Part shown: positions 37,741 to 49,449 of the stretch, piece after piece
How positions within the stretch are numbered: the stretch's first letter is position 1
How the letters are laid out: each line of letters starts with the position of its first letter
Source: Cucumis sativus
Taxonomy: Eukaryota; Streptophyta; Magnoliopsida; Cucurbitales; Cucurbitaceae
Length of the DNA: 64,000 bases
NCBI RefSeq assembly: GCF_000004075.3
Contig: NC_026661.2
Location: 2,294,001 to 2,358,000, forward strand
Direction: 5' to 3'
Translations under genes and position numbers: made by a program
Notes under the pieces: generated by a model
What the model was told of the DNA's origin: nothing
Database searches by the model: none
What the model saw: the letters and a program-made list of their open reading frames with translations, nothing else

Positions 37741-40700
37741 ATGCCTCCTCCTCCTCCTCTTCTTCTTCTTCTTCTTCTTCTTCCTTTTCTTCCATTGATC
37801 TCTTCTCTCAATCAAGAAGGATTGTATCTTCAACGAGTCAAACTCGGTCTCTCCGATCCCACTCACTCCCTCTCTTCATGGAACCCTCGCGACAACACTC
37901 CCTGCAACTGGTCCGGCATCACTTGCGATTCCCTCACTCATTCTGTCATCGCCGTCGACCTCTCCAACTTTCAGCTCTCCGGACCCTTTCCCACTTTTAT
38001 TTGTCGTCTTCCTTCTCTTTCTTCGCTCTCCCTCTCTAATAACGCTATTAACGCTTCTCTTTCCGACGATGTTGCTTCCTGTTCTGGCCTTCACTTCCTT
38101 AACATGTCTCAGAATCTTCTTGCTGGTTCTATTCCCGATGGGATTTCCAAGATCTTCAATCTTCGTTCTCTGGATCTCTCTGGAAATAATTTTTCTGGGG
38201 AGATTCCCACGAGTTTCGGTGGGTTTACGCAACTTGAGACGCTGAATTTGGTTGATAATCTATTGAATGGAACTATTCCGGGGAGTTTGGGTAACGTTTC
38301 GAGTTTGAAAGAGCTTCAACTTGCTTATAATCCGTTTATGCGGAGTGAGATTCCGAGTGCATTCGGTAACTTGACGAAGCTGGAGGTTCTCTGGCTTGCT
38401 AATTGTAATCTTGCCGGTCAGATTCCGGCAACCATTGGCGGGATGACTCGGCTTAAGAATCTTGACTTGTCTAATAATAGACTCAGTGGGTCGATTCCGG
38501 TTTCACTCACTCAAATGAAAAGTTTAGTTCAAATTGAACTTTTTAACAACTCGCTCTCTGGGGAGTTGCCTTTACGACTGTCTAATTTAACTTCACTTCG
38601 ACGAATTGATGTGTCCATGAACCACTTGACGGGAATGATTCCGGATGAACTGTGCGCATTACAGCTTGAGTCGTTAAATTTGTTCGAGAATCGATTGGAA
38701 GGCCCTTTGCCGGAGAGTATCGTTAATTCCCCATACTTGAATGAGCTCAAATTGTTTAACAACAAGCTTAGTGGACAGTTACCTAGTAAACTCGGCCAAA
38801 ACTCGCCATTAGTTCATCTTGATGTTTCATACAACGGGTTTTCTGGCGGAATTCCTGAAAACTTGTGTGCAAAAGGGAAATTGGAAGAGCTTATATTGAT
38901 TTACAATTCGTTTTCTGGAAGAATCCCGGCAAGCCTTGGAAAATGCACCAGCTTAAGCCGGATTCGAATGAGGAACAACAGACTCTCTGGTCCGGTTCCT
39001 GATGAATTTTGGGGTCTGCCCAATGTGTATTTGCTTGAGCTCGTTGAGAATTCTCTTTCTGGGTCTATTTCTTCGATGATATCTGGCGCTAAGAATCTCT
39101 CTATTCTGGTGATTTCAGAAAATCAATTTTCAGGGTCAATTCCTAACGAGATTGGGTTGCTAAGCAATCTGACTGAACTCTCAGGTAATGACAATATGTT
39201 TTCCGGTCGAATCCCAGGAGCTTTGGTAAAGTTAAACCTGTTGAGCACACTCGATCTAAGCAAGAACAAACTTTCTGGTGAATTGCCAATGGGAATTGGA
39301 GCTTTGAAAAGGCTAAATGAGTTAAATTTAGCAAGTAATAGACTATCTGGCAATATCCCGAGTGAAATTGGAAACCTTCCAGTGCTTAATTATCTTGATC
39401 TCTCTAGTAATCATCTCAGTGGAAGTATACCTCTTGAATTGCAGAATTTGAAACTGAATTTACTAAATTTGTCGAACAATCTGTTATCAGGTGTACTTCC
39501 TCCTCTTTATGCTGAGGATATTTACAGAGATAGCTTCCTGGGTAATCCAGGTTTGTGCAATAACGACCCAAGTCTTTGTCCTCACGTTGGAAAAGGAAAA
39601 AACCAAGGCTATTGGCTTCTCAGGTCCATTTTTCTACTTGCTATCATTGTTTTTGTTGTTGGGGTCATTTGGTTTTTCTTCAAGTACAAGGAATTCAAGA
39701 AGAGTAAGAAAGGAATTGCCATTTCCAAGTGGAGATCGTTTCATAAACTTGGTTTTAGTGAATATGAAATAGCAGACTGTCTCAGTGAAGACAAAGTCAT
39801 TGGAAGTGGAGCGTCCGGCAAAGTGTACAAAGTCGTGCTAAAAAATGGGGAGGTTGTGGCGGTGAAGAAGCTATGGCAAGGAACAAGAAAAGAGGACACA
39901 AGTTTGGAGTCAGAGAAAGATGGATTTGAGGCTGAAGTCGAGACTTTAGGGAAGATTCGTCACAAGAATATTGTAAGGTTATGGTGCTGCTGCAACACAG
40001 GCAACTGCAAGCTGCTTGTTTATGAGTACATGCCCAATGGAAGTTTGGGAGATTTGTTGCACGGCAGCAAGAAGCGCTTTCTGGATTGGCCTACAAGGTA
40101 TAAAGTAGTTTTGGATGCAGCTGAAGGGCTTTCTTACCTGCATCACGACTGTGCTCCTCCAATTGTTCATAGGGACATTAAGTCCAACAATATATTGCTT
40201 GATTCTGAGTTTGGGGCTAGAGTTGCTGACTTTGGATTGGCAAAGTTTTTGAATGCTGGCAAGGGATCAGAATCTATGTCTGTCATTGCTGGTTCTTGTG
40301 GTTATATTGCACCAGGTACCAACTTGGTTTCTCTACCTTCTTTCATGAATTGAAATATGAGTAATTCTTACATTATATGATTATAAACCTGTGTTGGGCA
40401 AATGACCATCTTTATTATTTCTATGGATGTTATGATCTTGTCTACTTAAATATAAGGTGGGATGAATCTGTGAGACTTGAATGCCTTCGTATTAACTTTT
40501 AGATGTTGTTATACAAATGAACATTTTCCTTGGGATTTCTTTGTTCATATTTGGATTATAGAATTTGCCTACTTTTTTTGACTGTCATATGCTTGATGCA
40601 GAATATGCTTATACTTTAAGAGTAAACGAAAAGAGTGACATCTACAGCTTTGGGGTGGTGATTTTAGAGCTAGTGACAGGACGGCCACCAAATGATCCAG

Positions 40701-40966
40701 AATTTGGAGATAAAGACTTGGCAAAGTGGGTATATGCTACTGTCGATGGCAGAGAACTCGACCGAGTAATTGATCCTAAGCTCGGTTCTGAATACAAGGA
40801 AGAAATATACAGAGTCCTTGATGTTGGACTGCTTTGCACAAGCTCACTCCCTATCAACCGCCCCTCAATGAGGAGAGTCGTTAAACTACTGCAGGAGGCT
40901 GCCATAGAAACCAGACCACCCGCCATTGTTAAAAAGGAAGTCAAACTTTCTCCATATTTGTCCTAG
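37741..40966 (+). CDS. HSL1: HAESA-LIKE 1-type LRR receptor kinase
   Basis: A plasma-membrane LRR subfamily XI receptor kinase; HAESA and HSL proteins perceive IDA or CLE-type peptides in abscission, stomatal and wall-loosening programmes. Exon 1 is 37741-40315 and exon 2 is 40602-40966, giving 2,940 bp and 979 residues. The ATG at 37741 heads a Pro/Leu signal peptide built on CCT and CTT repeats. An upstream in-frame ATG at 37630 would only add 37 Phe/Ser/His-rich residues. The LRR cap is [14 protein letters not shown], followed by about 20 LRRs (residues 65-600) and a transmembrane span near residues 627-648. The kinase has [20 protein letters not shown] (about 809) and DFGLAK (about 829). 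A phase-1 intron splits the activation segment at GYIAP|EYAYTLR. All key catalytic residues are present, so it should be active. Confidence 0.95.
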
Positions 40967-41848
40967 TATGTCTCTGAACACTTACTAATCTCTAATTCAC
41001 ATCAAATGCCTGAAATTTCCTACTCTCTAACTTGTATATCGAATTCTATTACATGACATTTTGAAGAAAAGCTCATGTAGAATTGCTAAAATCTTACTCT
41101 TACAAGTTACAATCAACCTCTACAATGTAGACATCATTCATCAATGATTTTAATTAAAGGTCTGTAGGTTTCTGTAACATAGAAGTTTGGTAATTTGGTA
41201 CATAGTTTGGTATGTAAGGTGCAAGTAATGAGGAAATGTCAAAAAGGGGGGTAAATGTTCATCAATTGGCAGCCAGCAGAGATTTGTGGTACAAACCAAA
41301 TAATTCTTTTAACCAGAAAGTTTCTTAAAAAATTGCTGTTTCCACAAATTCAACAATTTTGGTGGGGACAATTGAGGAAGTCCCTGTTTGGCAGGACATG
41401 TTTTATATAAATATATATATATTTTGTTTTGTTTTGTAATAAAAGATGGAATGAATGCTAAGCCAATGGGGCAATAGCCTCTTGTTTCTTAGCCAACCCT
41501 TATTTACTAAAATGGGGCCCTTGTTTTCCAATGGAAATCAGCTACCATATCTTTCAATTATTGATTTAAATGAATGCCTAGTGTTTGGTGTCATAAAAGT
41601 TCCCATAGGAATGATTTTTCTTTGATTCTTTATTAAATCTTTTTAGTTAAATTATGAATCTAGAGAAAGAACAGAGTTTTTATGTTTGAATTCAATTTTA
41701 GTATTGTAAATTTTGATTTGATTCTGATTTGGTTTTTCATTTTTGCAGAAGAAATTTATTTCTTTTATGACCCACTATTTTCTTTTCCTTTTTATACTCG
41801 AGTTTAAAATAGAAATTTAGATTTGTTTTTAGACTGTCAAATGAGATT
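40967..41848. other. 3' flank of the receptor kinase
   Basis: Probable 3' UTR followed by AT-rich spacer. No gene seen. Confidence 0.5.
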
Positions 41849-42211
41849 TTAGAAATTGAACTCCAACTCTAAGGGATGCATACCTCCTTCCGATCTTCTG
41901 ACTGCATCATCTGAGAGAGATTGAGTAGGATATGGCTTGTTACCTCCTCTAGTTTCTTTAGCACCCAATCCTCCAATGGACCTTCTATGACATCGAATTT
42001 GGATTGAAACAGAATTTTGACTCAACGTAGAGTTAACACATTTAGTTTGATATAAGTTACACTTGTGGCATAATTGAATTATGGCAGTTGGTCCTTCAAA
42101 AGCTTTAGTGTAGGTAGCCACAAATTCTTGTCTATAGATCGTAGTTTTATCCGTTAAATCTTTACAAATGTCTGTAGTAGTGACATATGAAAGATGATAA
42201 GTCAGCGACCA
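41849..42211 (-). other. Unidentified open frame, about 118 codons, possibly a gene fragment
   Basis: The frame is open from just after a stop near 42212 down to 41849. It reads through WSLTYHLSYVTTTDICKDLT, TYTKAFEGPTAIIQLCHKCN and SIQIRCHRRSIGGLGAKETR. The first ATG in it is at 42121. The composition is balanced and protein-like, with a CxxCNLYQTKC cluster of Cys residues, unlike the flanking AT-rich DNA. I do not recognise the family. It may be an exon of a lost gene, part of a repeat, or chance. Confidence 0.25.
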
Positions 42212-43390
42212 TTAGGGGCATAATACCGTTTGCCAATGAAAGACTTAAGAAAGAGTTTTGATGAATATTGCACACAAAGAACACATGCCCCTGACATGTC
42301 TATTTTAGAAGACGATATCTTATAAAAGGCATTTGCTCATTCCTATATTTTTAGTAATCCAATAATATTTCATGTGAATCAAATGGTTGTTCGTGTGCGT
42401 TTATCACTGGAGGCTCAAACATGAAATTGATAGGAACCGTAGTGGAGTGGCTAAGGTATAAGTCCACAAAATTTGCTGTGGAGTATACTCACTTTAGCAA
42501 AAATTAAACTTGATGTTTGATGTTGAGTGATTGAAGTTGATTGATATAAAGTAGGTTGGGAATTCGAGTTTTAAATAAATTCCAGGCTGTGTTAAAAGAC
42601 TAAAGCAATGACTTTATACAAAGTTAAGACATTGTTGAAATAAAATATTTGCAAATTTGAGAGTGTTTTATGGTTTTCTTGATCTAAAATACTACTGTTT
42701 TAACTTATCGTGCATAAATAAATTTATTACAAGTGTTTCAAGTTATATAACGTAGGTCCGTAGTTGGAATTTGCAAGAGGACGTTTGGGGGAAGTTTTAA
42801 TTATTATAATGGGTAGTTATTACATTAGCAATAAAAGATTTGAAATAGTATATAGTAGTTAACTATTAGGTTATAATTGTTGGAAACACCAACTATTATA
42901 ATTAAAGTAACCTATTTTTACATGAAGTTAGGGTCCAACTAACCCATAAATAAATTTAGGGGTTGCATAGGGAGTTAAAATGTAATATGGATTATTGAAA
43001 ATTAGAAAAGTGTTGGAAAACGAGAGTAATCAAAGACGAAACGAAAATGAGATCGTGAAGCGTCAAAAAATGGTTGGATGGAAAATTATCGAAACCTAAT
43101 GCGTTTTGTATTACAAATTGGATTATTACATTACAAACTCATTCCATTACGAAAATTTTTAACGGATACCAAAAATTTAATAGCTAATTGTTTAACAATA
43201 TTTTTTAAAAATTACATATAGTAATATTGGGCATTGAAGGGAGTTTTAGTGAAACATTCTAGGAGACAAATGAAGGATGGACAAAGTGTTTGGGCTCTTG
43301 AGATTAGGGCTTAATAATGGTGTAGGCCCAATTACACCTTACAAACATGCCCTCTCTTTGATAATATTACAAATTCAGCAATTAAATTCA
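42212..43390. other. Intergenic DNA
   Basis: Mixed then AT-rich sequence. No gene supported. Confidence 0.45.
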
Positions 43391-43640
43391 AATTAGTTAA
43401 GTGTATAACATAATTTTAAAAAATTTGTAAATATAGCAAAATTTGTCAAAAATTTGTAAATATAGCAAAATTTGTCAAATTTTATCAATGATATAAGTCT
43501 ATGACTGATAAACCATGTTGCAAATATTGGTCTATCACTGATATACTATATGAAATCTATCAGCGATACAAGTCTATCAGTGATAGTTTTGCTATATTTG
43601 CAAATTTTTTTAAAAATATTGTTATATCCTTAATTATTAT
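43391..43640. mobile_element. Short inverted-repeat element (MITE-like), family copy C, with palindromic core array
   Basis: The arms match over about 46 bp: left AGTTAAGTGTATAACATAAT to GTAAATATAGCAAAA, right the inverse (TTTTGCTATATTTGC to GTTATATCCTTAA). The left arm end is tandemly duplicated (AATTTGTAAATATAGCAAAA twice, about 28-bp period, 43422-43480). The core carries five copies or near-copies of a TATCANTGATA palindrome (near 43483, 43500, 43533, 43558 and 43574). About 250 bp, the longest family member here. Confidence 0.7.
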
Positions 43641-45385
43641 TGCTAAAATAGTCCTTCATTTCAATTTTCCTATAACTAACAAAAAGGTAACATAGATAAA
43701 ACATTCCTTGAATTGCTAAAATAATCTTATGCCTAAGATGCTAACTTTAATATAACTAAGCTACTTTCACATATACTCTTGGCCAACAGCATTCCTTGTT
43801 CAAATCAACTAAAAAAAACACATATATAATCAGATTAAATGCCACTAAGATGAATTTATTTTCTAAAATGTTTAAGAAGGTACTAATGGACTCCCTAATT
43901 AGCCTCCACTAAAGAAATCGAGCGTAAAGTATTAGTTGATATAATCCACGAGTAATCGATTATATCAAACGAGTAAGAGTGTATCAATGAAAAAGTCTAT
44001 AATCAATAGAGTTTGTTATATTTGGAATTCTTTTATCTTTTTTTAAATGTTGCCATCATTTAAATATTATCATTAAAAATGGTGGCCATTGTAAAGCTGT
44101 ACAAAACTAGAAGAGAGATGTAAAAAGAGATTCTTGATCCACACTAAACCTAATTTGAATGAAAAGGAAGATGGAAAAGATAACATCATAAATGTCAACA
44201 TAAAGAGTAGATAATGGGTGAAGTGGGTCAACATGGCCAACTTTACCTTTTTAAACCCATAATTACTATTCAAAAGCCAAACTTTGGAGAACACCCTTCT
44301 GATTCAAACAAACAAACAAAGTCCTAATTTAATCTTTTTCTTCAATTTGAAAAGTCAAAAATTCAATTTTTCATTCAAAAAATGATTCAAATACATGAAT
44401 TTATCAACCAATAGAGCAGAAATAAATTCAATATATATTATTCATAATGGGAAATGGTTGCTTTTTTTCTCTTCACTTTTTCCTCTTTTTTCTTTTTACA
44501 TTTTATTCACCATACCTTTTTTTTTCAATAATAAAAAGGAAGGAAAAAAATGCATGCATGTGTTAAGTACACTGCTATCCAGAGTGGAAAGTAATGGTTT
44601 ATTAAGAAAAGAAATACCATTTTTTTAAAAAAATTATTTTCACATAGTTCATGTCTCAAGATTCTTCTTCTTTTACCTTCCCATTCATAAAGTATTTTCC
44701 ATTTTGTGAAGCATAATTTAAGAGCGAAAATGAAACAAAAAAAAAAAGAAAAAAGTTGAAGCTTTTACCTTCTAATTAATTTCTTTTCCCCTCCCTGTAA
44801 TATGCTTCCTACTTTCAAACTAAACAACTCTATACTCCAATCCTAATTTCACACAGTTTAGTATTATTTCATCAAACAAGTTATTGCATTTAATCATATA
44901 ATGTGTAAAAACAACGTATTCTTTGTACTTCTAATTGACGTGAGACTATGTTCCTATCTTGAAAAAACCAACGAAGTAAATATGTAAGCATCATCGTCAT
45001 CTCTCTCTTCTTCTTTTTCTTTTGAATGACCAGACTTTTCTGGTACATTTATACCGAAAAGAATTCATGCCCCTTTTCACTCAATAATATAAAATAAAAA
45101 TATACCCTCTTTTTCTCTTCTTCCCAATACCCACATTTGATACCACAAGAAAAAGAGGATACCAAAAGATTGCAAGAAATACACAAATAACATAGAATGA
45201 TTTCCAAAATGGGTCCTTTTAAGTTTTCAACTTTTTTTTCATTTCCCCCCCAATTGCTCTGTTCTCCTCTGCCCCTTTAAACAGAAAACACAAAAAGCTA
45301 TCAGCTTTCTGTCTTTTTCCTCAAACTGAAGAATATGCATTGATCTCATCTCTCCCTCTTTTTGGTCCTTTTATCTAATTTAAAA
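43641..45385. other. 3' flank of the IDD gene and AT-rich spacer
   Basis: No gene supported. The part from about 45250 to 45385 is likely the IDD 3' UTR. Confidence 0.5.
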
Positions 45386-48300
45386 TCAGATCCATCCATT
45401 TACTGTTGATGGATGACATATGGTGTGCATTCCCACACCCAAGAAATCCCTTGTTTCTCCTTCTCCACCATTAACACTCTCTTCACTGACAGTATGTCTC
45501 ATTCTCTTTGCTGGTGGTGCAGAGTAGTGATGATGATGATGGTTTTCTTCACTAAGAGGAATAATAACATTATTGGAATTTGAGTTTATCATTGACCCAT
45601 AAATCCCTGAAAGCAAGGCTTTGCCATCAGTTATTGAACTGAATTTCAAACCAAGACTTTCCATCAATGATGAAGGGTGATCTGTTGTAACACCAATTTG
45701 TGCAGCTTTTTGTAGCAAAAGAGTAGCTGACATGTTGGGTGATGAAGACATAAATTGATGGGATGATTGTTGTTCTTCATTGCTGAATAAGGAAGGAACA
45801 GAAAGAACATCAGAATTTGTTGTTGCTGTTGCTGTTGTAGTTGTTGTTGTTGGATAATGGAAATTATTGATTTGGTGAGGATTCGTTGGGATCCAAAAAG
45901 GGAGTGGTATTGTGGGAGTATTATTGTTATTGAAAAAGAAGGGGGAAGTTTCATTTGGTTTGAAAAGGTTGGAGGAATAATTAGGGAAGAACAATTGAGG
46001 AGGATTGTTGTTGTTGATGTAATTATCAGCTAATGAATTGTTGTTGTTGGCAATGTTGGTTGATGCTGCATTTAATCTTGCTGTTTCTTCTGCCAATGCT
46101 ACACAATATGCTCTGTGAGTGACATAGCTATCTCTCCTGCATTTTCACATACACAAACGTTTTTATGTACCCATCTCTATAAGGACAAAAAAGAAAGAAA
46201 TAAGAAAAACAAAAGTTAATCATTATTTTTGAACTCAAGGTTCGTCGTATTGAAGTTGTTGGGATCATATCAAAGTCCAATCTTGACTTGATAAGGAAAA
46301 TATTTTTCTTTTCTAAAATAAGTGAACATTTGAACTAATTTACATGCACCTCAACTAATTTTATAGAACAATTTTCTTCTAATAACAACTAATTTCATAG
46401 AACAACTCGCCTATTCTTCTAACAACGTGGATGTCAAAGAAACTCATAGAAAAATATATAGATTTATAATTTCAAGAAAGCTAGCTTCAATAGTATAAAA
46501 CCTTCTTGGTAATCCAAAGGCAAAACCACGAATACTTTTGTCCAAAGTGAGTAATATAATAGCGAAATATTTAAAATTTTCTTTTTAAGTTGATAGGAGT
46601 GATTGGATGTGTTAGAGAGTATAAATTAAGAACGCTTGAGTAGAACATAAATCAGTAGTTTAAATTGTACCTATGTATAGTATTAGAGAGAAAGAAGGTC
46701 ATACATTCAAAACTCCTATGATATAATTTCAAGTAATCTGACTGAATCTTGTGATAGCTTTCAAACCTATGAATGAGTGGTGAGAGATAAAAATATGAAG
46801 GCAAATGTAGAAAGTAAATTACTATATATAGACCCATCAAGTTAAGCTTTTAGATTGCCTTGTCATCTCAACCTAAACCATTTGAATATCTTCATGATAT
46901 TATGTTTATGTAGTTTCATTATATATATTCTTCTCTCTGTCTGTTAACTAAAAAAAACAAACAAACAATGTGATCAGAAAACCTTTAGCTCGATAGAATG
47001 AATCTATATTGATATATACACACAGTGAGAGAATACATTTATGGAAGCTTAAACTCTTTACATTAGGATGATATTATTTAAATAATGCTAGAAGGAAATT
47101 TAAATCCTTGATTCGTAATCGTTTAGTTTTATATTTTTGAAAGTTAAATCTATAGAAACATTTTTTTTTTTAGTCATATATTTTTAAAATCAAAACCAAA
47201 ATTTGAAATCTAGAAAGGATAGTTTTTGGTAAATTTGTTTCTTAAAATGTTTACATACAAAATTGAAAACTGCAAATAAGAAATGGGTTGATGAGAAAAC
47301 AAGCGCAATTTTCAAAAACAAAAAACGAGAGATGTATTAATAAGGGTTACCTTGAAAATGGAGTCCCACAGTCACATTTATACTCTTTGGTACCACATGT
47401 TTTGGAGTGTGCTTTCCAATCTGATTGCACAGCATATTTCTTAGAACATTTCTCACACTTCCACTTCTTCTCCCCATGCTTCCTACAAAAGTGCTTTTTA
47501 ATTCCTGTGAGATCTCCAAGAGCCCTTGAAGGATGATGATGAACACAACTCTTCTCTGGACAAACATAAACTCTCTTTCTTGGCTCTTTGTTTCCATTGC
47601 TTCTTTGCTTTAGCTTCCATGGAAGATTGTGTCCTCTCCTATGTAGTTGTAGGTTTTGATCTCTTTGAAATCCCTTCCCACATATCTCACACAAGAATCG
47701 GTTCGTTGCCATTAGTGTCTTTGGTGACAACGACACTACTTCTGCTTCAGGATCTGTCAAAAATGATTATCAATATTAATCGAAGAAAACCGACTCTGAT
47801 ATCAGACTCAAAAATCAAATGTTTAAGCAGATGAGTTATGAAAATTTTAATCTTTTTATTCATATTCATGAAGATATGAGGGAAAAGATGGTTGCTTTGT
47901 AATAACCCTTTCCATGAGGGTTTTTTTTTTTTTTTTTTTCCTTTTAAGAAACTCAAAGAAGAACAGAATCTGAGGGTTCCAAAAGAGCAATAATGAGAGA
48001 GAAAAGGTTGTTTTCTGACATTTTTCAGAGAGAAACAAAGAGTTTTAAGATGGAAAAGTTGAATATATCCATCAAAATATTCTACCCTAAATTCCCCCTA
48101 CACAAAGAAGAAACATAAGCCACAAAAATAGTAAAAAGAAGATCATATAAGTGCAAAGCTCTTTTTTTGTTCTTGCCTGGATTTCCTGGGAGATTCCTCT
48201 TCTTCTTGACAATAACAGAAGGATTGTTGTTGTTGTTGATGGATCCAAGTGATGGGATGCTGCAAATGAAAGCACTTGAAATTGTTTGCTCTTCAGACAT
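45386..48300 (-). CDS. INDETERMINATE-domain (IDD) C2H2 zinc-finger transcription factor, NUTCRACKER-like
   Basis: A nuclear transcription factor of the plant BIRD/IDD family; relatives bind SHR/SCR or DELLA proteins and control root patterning and sugar or gibberellin responses. Exons: 48300-48177, 47753-47351 and 46136-45386, giving 1,278 bp and 425 residues. Intron 1 is GC-AG and intron 2 GT-AG. The N terminus has VKKKRNLPGNP, then PDPEAEV across the intron. Four fingers follow: CEICGKGFQRDQNLQLHRRG, CPEKSCVHHHPSRALGDLTG with HFCRKH, CEKCSKKYAVQSDWKAHSKT with C, and CDCGTPFSRRDSYVTHRAYC. The Asn/Thr/Pro-rich C-terminal half carries MSATLLLQKAAQIG, and the end TRDFLGVGMHTICHPS then VNGWI matches NUTCRACKER-group proteins. 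An in-frame ATG at 48321 would add seven residues. Confidence 0.94.
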
Positions 48301-49429
48301 TTTCTTGATCTTCTCTAACAAAACAACAAATAATCTTATTTAAGAAGATTTTTGTTGTTTGTCTTCTTAGTGTATAATTATTTGACTCACTCTCAAACAA
48401 TCTACAACAAACCTAGAAGTAAAAGTGTTTGGACTCCAAGCAACAAGTGTGTTCATATATATGTTATAAAGAGAAGAGAAATTTGACAAGATTTGGATCT
48501 TTCTTCTCTTTCTCTCTCTATTTAGATTATTGAATAATTTTTTCCAATAATTTCAAAACTAGTATAATAAAAAATATTTTCTTTTTTGTTGGGGAGGGGG
48601 TGAAAAAAGTTAAAGGTTAGAGGGAGAAGGGATTTGATGGGCAAAGGTGCATGATGACACATATGATGAGAGAAGTTATATACATAAAGCTAGTTTTACT
48701 ACCTTTTCCTTTTGAATGATTATCCCATAATTTCTTTGCCCTTCTCTCTCTCTCTCTCAATTATGTGAAATAAAATAAATATTGCTTTTTAGAGGTCTAA
48801 TATTATGGATATTATCATATATGGAAACAGGTTACTATTGTAATAAATGTATATACAATGTTAAAAAAATTATTGATCATCGTAAACCGTCAAAATATGG
48901 TTGTCTTCTAATAGCAATTTGAAATACGTAGTGTACATCTCTTTATATGTCGTGTTGCGTTCACATTAAAACTTCATCTAGTTATAATAGAAAACACATC
49001 ATGTTGATTAAGTTTTCACAACTCTATGTTGATTATTGAATGTTGCATTACTTAATTTGGTTTGATTTGATGATAGATAATTGAATGTTGTTGAGAGAAT
49101 AAATAGTTAGGGTAATTAAATAAATTAATAAGGGGAAAACATATAGTTTAATTAGGTGACAAAGGGAGCAGTGAATTTTTGGAAGTGTGAGCAGTCGTCC
49201 CCTTGTGAGCTGACTTTTCCTGCTAATCTTAATCATAATCTAATCATGTTTTTGCTTTAACACTTTGTTTAATTTTTAATTTTTGGAGTTTTGCTAATGA
49301 ACTCTTATGACTATAGAATATTCTTTTTCCCTTTCTCCCACATTTCACCCAAACACACACTCAACTTTCGAGGCTCCTTTCAAAGATTCCTCTCTTAATT
49401 CACATTTTTATTTTTTATTATTGTTTTCC
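48301..49429. other. IDD leader and promoter region
   Basis: A TATA-like stretch (CATATATATG / TTATAAAG, about 48454-48470) lies 150-170 bp upstream of the IDD start codon on the minus strand. The rest is AT-rich with no gene. Confidence 0.45.
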
Positions 49430-49449
49430 CACACACACACACACACACA
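49430..49449. repeat. (CA)n microsatellite
   Basis: Ten CA units. Confidence 0.9.

Noticed and set aside
40316-40361. Read-through end of the receptor kinase after GYIAP
   Set aside because: The GT donor and the AG acceptor at 40601 restore the conserved EYAYTLR of the kinase, so the short tail is intron.
43483-43586. Tet-operator-like palindromes taken as evidence of vector or bacterial DNA
   Set aside because: They sit inside a plant inverted-repeat element whose core varies. Short palindromes of this kind arise readily, and no other bacterial sequence is present.
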